Assembly (NCBI GenBank): GCA_050015355.1
Contig: JBEKBO010000099.1
Coordinates: forward strand, 1-16,790
Origin: CAWBRT01 sp050015355
Lineage (GTDB): Bacteria > Acidobacteriota > Terriglobia > Terriglobales > Acidobacteriaceae
Direction: 5' to 3'
DNA: 16,790 nt
In this document: positions 1 through 7,425 of the stretch, piece after piece
Layout of the letters: every line of letters starts with the position of its first letter
How positions within the stretch are numbered: position 1 is the first letter of the stretch
The notes under the pieces: model-generated
The model's database searches: none
The model's input: the letters and a program-made list of their open reading frames with translations, nothing else
Told to the model about the DNA's origin: nothing
Program-made: the position numbers and the translations under genes

Positions 1-1965
1 GTATTGGCTGGCTATGCTGGAGAGGGTGTCTCCGCGCCTGACCTTATGCACGCGCTGCTGGCTGGACTTGCCGGCGCTCACGGGAGAGGTTTTTCCCTTG
101 GCAGCGGGGGAGCTGCCCTTAGCCGTGGTCTTCGAGGAGGCCGCCGCATGCGAGGCGTGCGCCGCCTCAGCCTTGGCGGAGGTCTTGGAGCCGCTGCTCG
201 CGTGTGTTCCAGCCTTGGCCTTCACGCTACCGGCCCGGGTTGAGGACGAAGGCTGCCGGGTGTTCGGGGAATTGGCCGCCGCCCTTGCCGATTGCTTGCC
301 AGCCGGCTTGTAGATGCGCAGGGTCTGGCCCACCCGCAACTGATTTCCGTGGAGGTGGTTCCACTTACGTACCATCTCGACCGGGACAGCGTAGTCGTCG
401 GCCACCGAAAGTGCGGTTTCGCCCTTGCGTGCGGTGTGCATTACGGGATGCCGGGAATAGGTGACGGTGTCACCTTCACCGGCGGCGCGGCGCACGGCGG
501 TCACCGGAATGATCAGTTTGGCGTCCTTTTGCAGGACGGCATCTTCCTCGATGTTGTTAACCTGGGCAATCGAACGCGTGCTGGTGTGATAACGCTGTGC
601 CACCTGCGACAGCGTTTCGCCGGGCTGTACCTTGTGATACCGCCATTGCGTGCGCATTTCCAACGGGATAGCCGCGATGGTCGCTTGGAAGCGCTCGCCA
701 GTGCCCGCTGGCAGGGTCAGTTCGTAGTCGGCGTCCTTGGGTGTGGTCATGCGGAGCAGGCTAGGGTTCAGGTCCTGGAGGGTTGCTACTGAGGTGTCGA
801 TGCACTCGGCGACAAGGCGGAGGTCGACGGCGTAATTGACTTTCACCACGTCCACTGCGGGCGGAGTCTCGGGAGAGATGCGATCAAGCCCGTACTGTGC
901 GGGGTTTTTCGCCACAATAGTGACGGCCAGGATAATTGGCACGTAGTTGCGGGTCTCTCCCGGCAGTACGTTTCTGCGGTAAAGCTCCCAGAAGTCGGCG
1001 TAGCCCGTGCGCTCGACAGCCCGCTGCACGGTGCCCGGTCCGGAGTTGTAGGCCGCCATCGCCAAATACCAGTCACCGAACTGGTTATAGAGATCCTTCA
1101 GGTGGCGTGCCGCGGCCCGCGTAGCCTTCTCCGGGTCCTGGCGCTCGTCGACCCACCAATTGCGTTGCAACCCGTAGCCGGAGGCCCGGCCGGCCATAAA
1201 CTGCCACATCCCGCGAGCCCCGGCCCGCGAGAGCGCCAAGGGATGGAACCCCGATTCGGCCTGCGCCAGGTAGATCAAGTCCTGCGGAACGCCCTCTTCC
1301 CGTAAAACCCGCGAAATCATGTCGTGGAAGCGTCCTGCGCGTACCAAACCGTGTTCCATCGCTCCGCGACCCTTGCCGGCAGAGAAGTAATTGACGAAGC
1401 TGGCCACCTGATCGTTCATCACCAGCGGCAGATCGGAACGCGTCTGGCGCAACTCGGCCTCCGCTTTGGCCCTCACTGCCGGGTCGATCGGGAAAGTGAC
1501 CTCGTTGGCCTCGTCGATGGGCGCCGGTTCGCTGCGCTGTCCGGTGAAACCATCGCCCTCTTTCAGGGCCAGCATCTCCAGCCGGTTCACGCTTTCAACA
1601 ATCTTGTCGAACTCGCGTTCCAGGCGATCGTCGGAGTGAACGCCTACTGGACCGGTCAGCAGGATGTCGAAAGCACGGTCGAAATTCTCTCTGGCCGCCT
1701 CCAGATGCCCCGTCCGGTAGTTGGCCTCGCCCTTGGCATACTCGTCCTCCACCAGTTTGACCAAGTCAGGGACTGGGTCCGGCTTAGGCGGAAGCGTCTG
1801 TTGGCTCTGGGGCTGCGGGGCAGGAGCGGTCGGTTCGGTAAGTGTCGGCGCCAGACCGTCCGAGGGAGGCGCGGCACCACTCTGCTTGGTTTCTTCAGTC
1901 TTGCAGGCAGCGGTGATGATGATTGCTCCCAATAACGGGAGGCAGAAAACCCGAAAAATCTTCAT
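1..1965 (-). CDS. mltD: MltD-like membrane-bound lytic transglycosylase with LysM repeats, lipoprotein (3' end outside window)
   Basis: Cleaves the glycan strands of peptidoglycan in the periplasm; likely anchored to the outer membrane. The reading frame is open from the ATG at 1965 to the window edge (655 residues visible, no stop). Residues 1-21 form a lipoprotein signal ending in TAAC (Cys21). A Pro/Gln-rich linker and a helical region follow. The SLT domain spans about 220-345, with catalytic Glu237 in QAESGFHP, then GMWQFM (252-257) and AYNSGPG (305-311). LysM1 is at about 443-488 and LysM2 at 509-554. An Ala/Lys/Ser/Thr/His-rich linker (555-638) leads into a third LysM beginning VHKVRRGDTLSSIA, which is cut by the edge. 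E. coli MltD is a lipoprotein with SLT and LysM domains, so the architecture fits; the long basic linker is the unusual part. The start is chosen because it gives an intact lipoprotein signal; the Shine-Dalgarno sequence is poor (GAGGGA only 1 nt from ATG). Confidence 0.93.
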   Translation of the reverse strand, partial: MKIFRVFCLPLLGAIIITAACKTEETKQSGAAPPSDGLAPTLTEPTAPAPQPQSQQTLPPKPDPVPDLVKLVEDEYAKGEANYRTGHLEAARENFDRAFDILLTGPVGVHSDDRLEREFDKIVESVNRLEMLALKEGDGFTGQRSEPAPIDEANEVTFPIDPAVRAKAEAELRQTRSDLPLVMNDQVASFVNYFSAGKGRGAMEHGLVRAGRFHDMISRVLREEGVPQDLIYLAQAESGFHPLALSRAGARGMWQFMAGRASGYGLQRNWWVDERQDPEKATRAAARHLKDLYNQFGDWYLAMAAYNSGPGTVQRAVERTGYADFWELYRRNVLPGETRNYVPIILAVTIVAKNPAQYGLDRISPETPPAVDVVKVNYAVDLRLVAECIDTSVATLQDLNPSLLRMTTPKDADYELTLPAGTGERFQATIAAIPLEMRTQWRYHKVQPGETLSQVAQRYHTSTRSIAQVNNIEEDAVLQKDAKLIIPVTAVRRAAGEGDTVTYSRHPVMHTARKGETALSVADDYAVPVEMVRKWNHLHGNQLRVGQTLRIYKPAGKQSARAAANSPNTRQPSSSTRAGSVKAKAGTHASSGSKTSAKAEAAHASHAAASSKTTAKGSSPAAKGKTSPVSAGKSSQQRVHKVRRGDTLSSIASQY

Positions 1966-2029
1966 GTCCCTCGATCATGGCGGCCTGCCGGCACGGCGGT
2001 CGGCTGGGGCACATACACCCAAGTTAATG

Positions 2030-2059
2030 AAAATACAGTGCCCGGCCGCTGCGGGTCAA
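2030..2059 (-). promoter_or_regulatory. Candidate sigma-70-type promoter for the lytic transglycosylase gene
   Basis: On the minus strand TTGACC (2059-2054) and TATTTT (2035-2030) are separated by 18 nt, 65 nt upstream of the ATG at 1965. The -35 match is good and the -10 moderate. This is pattern matching only. Confidence 0.38.
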
Positions 2060-2108
2060 TCCGCGAAAACCCTCATTACATAGGTCTTGTTCTAGTAGGT
2101 ATCTGCCG

Positions 2109-2130
2109 CTTCCCGCACCTGGCCGGGAAG
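2109..2130. other. Small perfect hairpin between the two minus-strand genes
   Basis: CTTCCCG (2109-2115) pairs perfectly with CGGGAAG (2124-2130) around an 8-nt loop. It lies about 50 nt downstream of the small membrane-protein gene, read on the minus strand. It has no T-tract, so it is a weak terminator candidate or a short palindrome of unknown role. Confidence 0.3.
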
Positions 2131-2179
2131 TCGTCCGGGAGCCCAACGCATGTCTTTGCTCTGAGCTTGAGCTGACAGT

Positions 2180-2413
2180 TTACCCTGAAGAGCGCCCTGT
2201 TTCACGCCCTTTCCTTCGCCGCACCAGGCTGAGAACCCCATAAATTACCAGACAGATCCAGGCATCCAGCACCAGACCCAAATCGAAGTGGAGATACCGG
2301 TGGCGGGCGCCGTGAGGCAGAACGGGCAGCAGCAGGAAGAAGTAAATCGCGTTTCCGCCGACCACCGCAATCAGAGATTTCAGGATATTCAGAAACACTC
2401 TTATTGGAACCAA
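2180..2413 (-). CDS. Small two-helix membrane protein, unknown function
   Basis: This is a 77-residue frame from a TTG at 2413, or 72 residues from a GTG at 2398 (the sixth codon). It shows two hydrophobic segments, at about residues 12-32 and 44-64, joined by a His/Arg-containing loop. The second is followed by an Arg/Lys-rich tail (RRRKGR), which by the positive-inside rule suggests both termini are cytoplasmic. No family is recognised. The well-formed transmembrane pattern argues that it is real. Against it, there is no Shine-Dalgarno sequence before either start and the start codons are rare ones. It shares the strand of the downstream transglycosylase gene but is separated from it by 214 nt containing a candidate promoter, so it is probably a separate unit. 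Confidence 0.55.
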   Translation of the reverse strand: MVPIRVFLNILKSLIAVVGGNAIYFFLLLPVLPHGARHRYLHFDLGLVLDAWICLVIYGVLSLVRRRKGRETGRSSG

Positions 2414-2769
2414 GTCGAAGGAAAAAAGTTACCCGCCCAAGCCACGCAGTGCTCATGACCGGGGGTTTAGAGCGGTACTAGAGATACTGTATCCCTCACT
2501 GTGGTGTCATCGTGAGGAGGTTCGCCGCTTTTGCGAACCGACGTGACGATCTCTGCATTTCACGGAGCGTCATCCGAAGACTAGAAAAACCAAATACATG
2601 GACCCTTACGTCGCGTCCGAAACGGACGCTCCTCAGGGTGACACGCTTAAATAATCGTTCTTGGGATACACCAACCCTGACATAGGCTTGGGGCCGAGTT
2701 GCGAAGCTGGCGCGCCGTGCGTTCGGTTTTGCTCGCGCTGGGGGACCCGGGTTTTGTACCATCAGCAGA
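2414..2769. other. Gene-free stretch upstream of recG
   Basis: No convincing reading frame lies in these 356 nt. It contains the structured repeat at 2504-2644, described separately, and about 125 nt of leader before recG with no Shine-Dalgarno sequence. Open frames crossing it on the minus strand are shadows that run into recG. Confidence 0.6.
2504..2644. repeat. 141-bp structured element with imperfect 16-bp terminal inverted repeats (MITE/REP-like, cloverleaf fold)
   Basis: The arm GTGTCATCGTGAGGAG (2504-2519) matches the reverse complement of CTCCTCAGGGTGACAC (2629-2644) at 14 of 16 positions. Inside are a hairpin GGTTCGC/GCGAACC (2518-2539), a weaker central stem (TGACG/CGTCA, near 2543-2571), and a hairpin GCGTCCG-AAA-CGGACGC (about 2613-2629). 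Together they form a multi-branch fold closed by the terminal repeat. There is no credible ORF inside. From memory, the ends resemble a 'GTCATCCTGAG…GGATCT' dispersed repeat seen in many environmental genomes; this was not checked. It is most simply a non-autonomous mobile repeat or an RNA-level structured repeat. Confidence 0.6.
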
Positions 2770-4938
2770 ATGCTGGAGCTCAGCACCCCGATTCAATTCG
2801 TCAAGGGCATCGGTCCCCGGCTTGCCGAGACGCTGGCGGCCAAGGGCATCACGGTGATTGAGGACCTCCTCTACTACCTGCCGTTCCGCTACGAGGACCG
2901 GATCAACCCCCGCACGATTGCCGAACTGTCTCCCGGAGAGATGGCGAGCGTCATCGCCGAGGTGCGCACCTCCGCGCTGTTTCGCACCCGGCGCATGCCG
3001 ATCATGGAGATGACGGCGGGCCAGGGTCGCACCACCCTGAAGTGCATGTGGTTTCGCGGAACCTATCTCAAGGATCGCTTTCAACCCGGGCAGATGGTCG
3101 CCCTCTATGGCAAAGTTGAGCAGGATTCGCGCGGGCGCGGTGGTTTGCAGATGCTGCAGCCGCAGTTCGAGATCCTCGACGAAGCCGAAGCCGAAAACGC
3201 CGGCGACGATGGCAGCGAGGCGCGCTCCAAGTGGCATTCGCTGGAAGTGGGCCGCATCGTACCCATCTACGAGGGCACGGGCAAGCTTACGACCCGCTGG
3301 TTCCGCAGGATTATCCACTCGGCGCTGGAGGCGCTCGATCCCAATCTTCCCGATGCCGTCCCGGCGGCGATTCGCGGCCGCCTCGGGCTGGTGCCGCGTT
3401 TCGAGGCGTTCTGGCGCGCTCACTGGCCCGACGCCGGCGAAAGCTTTGCCGCGCTCCAGACAGCGCGCACTCCGGCGCATCTCCGTCTCATTTTCGAGGA
3501 GCTATTTTTTCTTGAATTGGGACTGGAACTGAAGCGCCGCCGCATGCGCGGCTTGCCGGGAATACGCTTCCGTATCGACGCGCGCGTCCGCGAGGCGTTG
3601 AAAGGCATCCTCCCGTTTCACCCGACCGCCTCGCAGAAGCGCGTGCTGAAGGAAATTGCCGATGACATGCGGCAGCCATCGCCGATGAGACGATTGCTGC
3701 AAGGCGACGTTGGCTCGGGCAAGACGATCGTGGCTTTCGAAGCCGCCATCATCGCCATGGCGAACGGTTACCAGGTGTCGATGATGGCCCCGACGGAGAT
3801 TCTGGCGACCCAGCACTACCTGTCGGCGCGGCGAATCCTGGAAAAAGCCGGCTATCGCATCGTGCTGCTGACCGGATCTCTGGAGCAGGATCGCAAGCGC
3901 GAAATCAGGCGGCATATCGCCCAGGGTAACGCCCAACTCGTGATCGGTACCCACGCCCTGCTGGAAGAGAAAGTGGAGTTCCACAAGCTGGGCCTGGTCA
4001 TTGTCGACGAGCAGCACCGCTTCGGCGTGCTGCAACGCATGAAGCTGATGAAAAAAGGCGCGGAAACCGCTCCCGACGTGCTGGTTATGACCGCAACCCC
4101 CATCCCGCGCACGCTCGCGCTCACTCTCTACGGCGATCTCGACGATAGCGTCATCGACGAGCTGCCGCCGGGGAGGACCCCCATCGTGACCCGCCGCGTG
4201 CCCGGCGAGCGCGCGGCGGAGGTTTGGACCTTTCTGCGCAAACTCGTCGCTGCCGGGCAGCAGGCGTACGTGGTTTACCCGGTGATCGAGGAACAGGCCG
4301 CCGGGGAAGCGGGCCTCGAAGGTGAGCTGAAGGCGGCGATTCGTATGTATGAGGAGCTGCGGAAGAAAATTTTTCCCGATCTGCGAATCGGCCTGTTACA
4401 TGGCCGGCTCGATACCGAGGAGAAGGAAGCTGTGATGCGCCGCTTCCAGGCCGGCGAGATCGACGTGCTGGTCAGCACCACGGTGATCGAAGTCGGAGTC
4501 GACGTGGCGAACGCGACCTTGATGGTGATCGAACACGCCGAACGCTTCGGGCTCTCGCAACTGCACCAACTGCGCGGGCGCATCGGCCGAGGCAGCGCCA
4601 AATCCTATTGCGTGCTGATGACCGGGGCAAAAGTCTCCGAGGAGGCCGAACAGCGGCTGGACACGATGGTGCGCACCACCGACGGCTTCGAAATCGCCGA
4701 AAAGGATCTGGAACTACGTGGTCCGGGCGAGTTCTTTGGCACCAAGCAGGCAGGCATGCCGAGTCTGCGCGTGGCCAATCTGATTCGCGATCGCAAGCTG
4801 CTCGAACTGGCGAAGCAGGAAGCAGCCGCGCTGGTCAGTGGAACTGGCGAGGGAATTTCCAAAGAGGAAGCCACGCAGGCCATCCGGCATCTGCAGGCGC
4901 ACTGGAACCGGCGTTACGGGCTGGTCGAGGCAGGGTAG
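2770..4938 (+). CDS. recG: ATP-dependent DNA helicase RecG
   Basis: Branch-migration helicase that remodels Holliday junctions and stalled replication forks in the cytoplasm. The protein has 722 residues, slightly longer than E. coli RecG (693). The N-terminal part carries the helix-hairpin-like VKGIGPRLAETL and the wedge/OB region typical of the family. Walker A GDVGSGKT is at 312-319, the Walker B/DEQH box at 413-416, TATPIPRT follows, and the second helicase lobe contains GLLHGRL, STTVIEVGVD and QLRGRIGR. The C-terminal ELRGPGEFFGTKQAG is the characteristic RecG tail motif. The ATG at 2770 fits the family N-terminus. No Shine-Dalgarno sequence precedes it; instead TACCAT lies 7 nt upstream, compatible with a leaderless transcript. 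Nothing in the sequence suggests damage. Confidence 0.98.
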   Translation: MLELSTPIQFVKGIGPRLAETLAAKGITVIEDLLYYLPFRYEDRINPRTIAELSPGEMASVIAEVRTSALFRTRRMPIMEMTAGQGRTTLKCMWFRGTYLKDRFQPGQMVALYGKVEQDSRGRGGLQMLQPQFEILDEAEAENAGDDGSEARSKWHSLEVGRIVPIYEGTGKLTTRWFRRIIHSALEALDPNLPDAVPAAIRGRLGLVPRFEAFWRAHWPDAGESFAALQTARTPAHLRLIFEELFFLELGLELKRRRMRGLPGIRFRIDARVREALKGILPFHPTASQKRVLKEIADDMRQPSPMRRLLQGDVGSGKTIVAFEAAIIAMANGYQVSMMAPTEILATQHYLSARRILEKAGYRIVLLTGSLEQDRKREIRRHIAQGNAQLVIGTHALLEEKVEFHKLGLVIVDEQHRFGVLQRMKLMKKGAETAPDVLVMTATPIPRTLALTLYGDLDDSVIDELPPGRTPIVTRRVPGERAAEVWTFLRKLVAAGQQAYVVYPVIEEQAAGEAGLEGELKAAIRMYEELRKKIFPDLRIGLLHGRLDTEEKEAVMRRFQAGEIDVLVSTTVIEVGVDVANATLMVIEHAERFGLSQLHQLRGRIGRGSAKSYCVLMTGAKVSEEAEQRLDTMVRTTDGFEIAEKDLELRGPGEFFGTKQAGMPSLRVANLIRDRKLLELAKQEAAALVSGTGEGISKEEATQAIRHLQAHWNRRYGLVEAG

Positions 4939-4979
4939 ACGGGCTGGCTGGACAGAATCGCTAGTTGTACTTGCAGGGC

Positions 4980-5001
4980 TGTAGCCCAGAGGCTACAATT
5001 T
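4980..5001 (+). terminator. Candidate intrinsic terminator after recG
   Basis: TGTAGCC (4980-4986), a CAGA loop and GGCTACA (4991-4997) form a perfect 7-bp stem followed by ATTTTAG, 41 nt after the recG stop. The T-run is short (four T). The same palindrome could equally belong to a dispersed GGGCT…AGCCC-type repeat. Confidence 0.4.
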
Positions 5002-5037
5002 TAGAAGTCTTCGTGTGGGAGAAATTCATGATTGCCA

Positions 5038-5079
5038 GGTGCCCCACGTTCGCCTGCCTTTGGCTAACGTGGGGTAGTT
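5038..5079 (+). repeat. Left REP palindrome
   Basis: Begins GGTGCCCCACGTTCGCC and ends GGCTAACGTGGGGTAGTT. CCCCACGTT pairs with AACGTGGGG, and GCC with GGC after a c/t mismatch. It contains the TAG stop (5066-5064, minus strand) and the last few codons of the transposase gene. It is 41/42 identical to the right copy in inverse orientation. Confidence 0.85.
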
Positions 5080-5612
5080 GCTTCGGGGAATGATTCCAAG
5101 TGCGCTCCGCAACTTCGTTTTCTCGCCGTCCACTCCGACTCGATTTGGATGATTCCCTCCTCACCGCACGCATAGTGGCGAAAACTACTCCAGGCCCAAT
5201 CCTCCGGACGCTCGACAAGCCCCCGCCTCGCTGGATTGCGATGAATGTAGCGAAGCTTCTCCACGAACTTCTCGTAGTAGCGGACGTTGTGATCGTAATA
5301 GCGCTTCTGCCAGAACGGTAGCAATACGCTCGGGCCGACGGCAGCCGCACGCTTGGCTACGGCCAGTTTCAAGGAATGCACGGCATCTGCCAATAGATCT
5401 TTCTCTGGCTCGGAGACCAGTAGGTGAACGTGCTCAGGCATGACTACAAAGCCGTAGACGAGCAGTCCATAACGCACACGGGTTCGCTCCAGGCTGCGCA
5501 GGAATAAGTCCCGTAGGCACGGTTCCTGGAGGTTGGACTGCCTCCGGTAACAGCTAATTGTCATGAAGTGCGCTTGCTTGGACCGGTGATAGCGCTTTAG
5601 GCTCCACGGCAT
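5064..5612 (-). CDS. REP-associated tyrosine transposase (RAYT, TnpA_REP / Y1 family)
   Basis: Single-strand DNA endonuclease of the HUH superfamily, expected to nick and join at REP palindromes. From the ATG at 5612 the product is 182 residues, normal for RAYTs. The HUH motif is H61-V-H63 in VMPEHVHLLV. The conserved C-terminal block includes FWQKRYYDHNVR (100-111), LRYIHRNPARRGLV (120-133) and PEDWAWSSFRHY (136-147). The likely catalytic tyrosine is Tyr122 in YIHRNP, by analogy to characterised RAYTs. The open frame extends a further 81 codons upstream, but that extension is translated REP sequence and is rejected. The gene reads through into the left palindrome, which supplies the last codons and the stop. 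There is no clear Shine-Dalgarno sequence. All key motifs look intact, so it may be active. Confidence 0.92.
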   Translation of the reverse strand: MPWSLKRYHRSKQAHFMTISCYRRQSNLQEPCLRDLFLRSLERTRVRYGLLVYGFVVMPEHVHLLVSEPEKDLLADAVHSLKLAVAKRAAAVGPSVLLPFWQKRYYDHNVRYYEKFVEKLRYIHRNPARRGLVERPEDWAWSSFRHYACGEEGIIQIESEWTARKRSCGAHLESFPEATTPR

Positions 5613-5656
5613 ACGCCAAAGGTTAACGCACGGCAGTTTCGTGAAAGCATCCAAGA

Positions 5657-5698
5657 AACTACCCCACGTTAGCCAAAAGCAGGCGAACGTGGGGCACC
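5657..5698 (-). repeat. Right REP palindrome
   Basis: Inverse copy of the left palindrome, reading AACTACCCCACGTTAGCC at its left end and GGCGAACGTGGGGCACC at its right end. The single difference is in the loop (CTGCTTTTGG against CTGCCTTTGG). It lies 44 nt upstream of the transposase start codon. Confidence 0.85.
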
Positions 5699-5735
5699 AG
5701 GCCGAGCCTCGCCGGGAATCCCGATGCGGGCGAAC

Positions 5736-5775
5736 CTGGGCACCCGCCGAAAAACGGCGGATGTGGGCCACCAGC
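5736..5775. repeat. Second REP-like hairpin with GTGGGCCACC foot
   Basis: CCGCCG (5744-5749), an AAAAA loop and CGGCGG (5755-5760) form a perfect hairpin followed by ATGTGGGCCACC. The foot resembles the GTGGGGCACC end of the RAYT-flanking palindromes, but the stem sequence is different. It looks like another REP subtype. Confidence 0.6.
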
Positions 5776-5934
5776 CGGCGTGATTGTCTACTGGATAAGG
5801 AAGCACCTGCGGAGAAAAAGGGCTTGATCCGCTGCGGCCCCGCGTATCGCCGCATCGGGTCCGACCTGCCCTCTGGCCATCCAGGGATTCAGACCGCACT
5901 TGCCAGCGCTTCTGGAAACGGCGAGACTATCCTC

Positions 5935-7377
5935 GTGGAAACCGTTTCGCGATCTGAACTCTTCCGGCTGCTCCCATCGGTGGATGAACTCATGCGGAGC
6001 GAGAGCCTAGCACCGCTGATCGCCGCGCACGGACGTGCGGCTGTGGTCGAAGCCTGCCGCCAGGCGCTGGAGAAGCTGCGCCGCTCAATCCCCCGCGAGG
6101 GGGACGAAAATGAACTGCGCTTGGCGGTAGCGGCGCTTCCCCGCGCGCTCGCCGAGGAGCTGAAGGCCGGCTCGCGCTTCTCTTTGCGCCGGGTCATCAA
6201 CGCCACTGGAGTTATTTTGCACACCAATCTCGGCCGGGCGCCCTTGGGCGAAGCCGCGTTGCAACACGCGCTGGAAGTGGCAGGCGGGTACTGTAACTTG
6301 GAGTTCGATCTGCAGACCGGCGAGCGCGGCCAGCGCGACGCGCATGTGGACCGTCTGTTCGCCGCCCTGTTTGCGGACGCCACCGCCGCTGCGCGCGCGG
6401 CGCCCGATGGTGCTCCCAGTACGGCGGTTGTCAACAACAACGCCGCAGCCGTTCTGCTGGCTCTCAACACGCTTGCCGAAGGCGGAGAAGTTATTGTTTC
6501 GCGCGGTGAGCTGGTCGAGATCGGCGGTTCTTTCCGCATCCCCGACATCATGGCCAAGTCGGGCGCAACGTTGCGTGAAGTGGGAACCACCAATCGCACG
6601 CGCATCGACGACTACCAGAGCGCCATCAGCGAGCGCACGAAACTGCTGCTCCGCGTCCACCGCTCCAACTTCAAGATCGTCGGCTTCACCGAGCAGCCTT
6701 CATTGGCGGAACTGGTTGAGCTGGGCCGAAGCCGGCGGATTCCCGTCATGGAAGATCTCGGCAGCGGCGCTCTCATTCCACTGGAGCCGATGGGCATCAG
6801 CGGTGAGCCGACGGTTCACTTCAGCCTGGGTGCGGGAGTGGACATCGCCACCTACAGCGGAGACAAGTTGCTGGGCGGGCCACAGGCGGGGATTCTGAGC
6901 GGACGGCCGGCGGTGATTGCACAAGTGCGCGCCAACCCGTTATTCCGTGCGTTGAGGGTCGACAAACTCATTTATTCCATGCTGGAATCCACGCTGCTGG
7001 CTTATGTCCGCCAGCAGTACGAGGCGATCCCGGCCCTCCGCTTCATGCGTATTCCACGCGAGGAGCTTTTGCGCCATGCCGAGGCGCTCGCCGCGCGGCT
7101 GCGGGAGAGCTGCCACCAGTTGCAGATCGAAGTCGTGCCATGCTCGTCGCTGGTCGGCGGCGGGGCCGCACCCGGATGGGATTTGCCCAGCCACGGGGTG
7201 GCGATCGCGGCGCAAGCAATCGGCGCGGATGAATTGCTCAGCCGTTTGCGCGGCAACGATCCTCCGGTGGTGGCCCGCATCGAGGAAGGTCGCGTGCTGC
7301 TGGACCTGCGCACGGTCTTCCCAGCCGAGGATGAGGAAATTGTTGCCGCTTTGCAGAGAATCGATGGCAACGGATAG
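5935..7377 (+). CDS. selA: L-seryl-tRNA(Sec) selenium transferase (selenocysteine synthase)
   Basis: PLP enzyme that converts seryl-tRNA(Sec) to selenocysteinyl-tRNA(Sec) using selenophosphate. From the GTG at 5935 the product is 480 residues, close to E. coli SelA (463). The N-terminal domain (SRSELFRLLPSVDELM) is followed by VINATGVILHTNLGRAPLG, VNNNAAAVLL (166 onward), VSRGELVEIGGSFRIPD and EVGTTNRT, all characteristic of SelA. The PLP lysine is Lys311 in YSGDKLLGGPQAG. The start was set where SelA homology begins; GGCGAG lies 9 nt before GTG and is only a fair ribosome site. acpS follows after 48 nt on the same strand. No selB, tRNA(Sec) gene or UGA-interrupted selenoprotein gene is visible in this window, so the rest of the pathway must lie elsewhere. 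The call is secure; the exact start is less so. Confidence 0.96.
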   Translation: METVSRSELFRLLPSVDELMRSESLAPLIAAHGRAAVVEACRQALEKLRRSIPREGDENELRLAVAALPRALAEELKAGSRFSLRRVINATGVILHTNLGRAPLGEAALQHALEVAGGYCNLEFDLQTGERGQRDAHVDRLFAALFADATAAARAAPDGAPSTAVVNNNAAAVLLALNTLAEGGEVIVSRGELVEIGGSFRIPDIMAKSGATLREVGTTNRTRIDDYQSAISERTKLLLRVHRSNFKIVGFTEQPSLAELVELGRSRRIPVMEDLGSGALIPLEPMGISGEPTVHFSLGAGVDIATYSGDKLLGGPQAGILSGRPAVIAQVRANPLFRALRVDKLIYSMLESTLLAYVRQQYEAIPALRFMRIPREELLRHAEALAARLRESCHQLQIEVVPCSSLVGGGAAPGWDLPSHGVAIAAQAIGADELLSRLRGNDPPVVARIEEGRVLLDLRTVFPAEDEEIVAALQRIDGNG

Positions 7378-7425
7378 AGCGGTCGGCCGGATGGAGAGCT
7401 GGTTCCGCATGCCAATGGAGGGTGG

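Larger units (their letters stand above)
5038..5698. mobile_element. RAYT/REP unit: Y1 transposase gene bracketed by inverted 42-bp REP palindromes
   Basis: Two 42-bp copies in inverted orientation (5038-5079 and 5657-5698) differ at one base and flank the REP-associated transposase gene. Each copy is itself a hairpin. The whole 661-bp unit sits between recG and selA. In known RAYT systems the transposase recognises such flanking palindromes as single strands. That this unit is mobile, or has mobilised other copies, is inference. Confidence 0.8.
5613..5934. other. Intergenic region between RAYT and selA, REP-rich
   Basis: These 322 nt lie between divergent starts. They hold the right REP copy (5657-5698) and a second, different hairpin (5736-5775). 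An open plus-strand frame continues from selA back to 5641 but encodes REP-derived and non-SelA-like sequence, so it is treated as non-coding. I could not define a promoter for selA. Confidence 0.6.

Noticed and set aside
1324..1935. 203-residue open frame on the plus strand
   Set aside because: Antisense to the transglycosylase N-terminal half. The minus frame has a lipoprotein signal, SLT and LysM motifs.
2504..2644. Cloverleaf fold read as a tRNA or tRNA(Sec) gene
   Set aside because: The arm lengths are wrong, there is no T-arm TTCGANNC in the right place and no CCA or acceptor geometry. A repeat element explains it better.
5613..5855. 81-codon N-terminal extension of the RAYT gene
   Set aside because: It reads through the right REP copy. 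RAYT similarity begins at the ATG at 5612, and 182 residues is the normal length.
5641..5934. 98-codon N-terminal extension of selA
   Set aside because: The extension is translated REP palindrome and spacer, with no SelA similarity. Family length and motifs fit the GTG at 5935.
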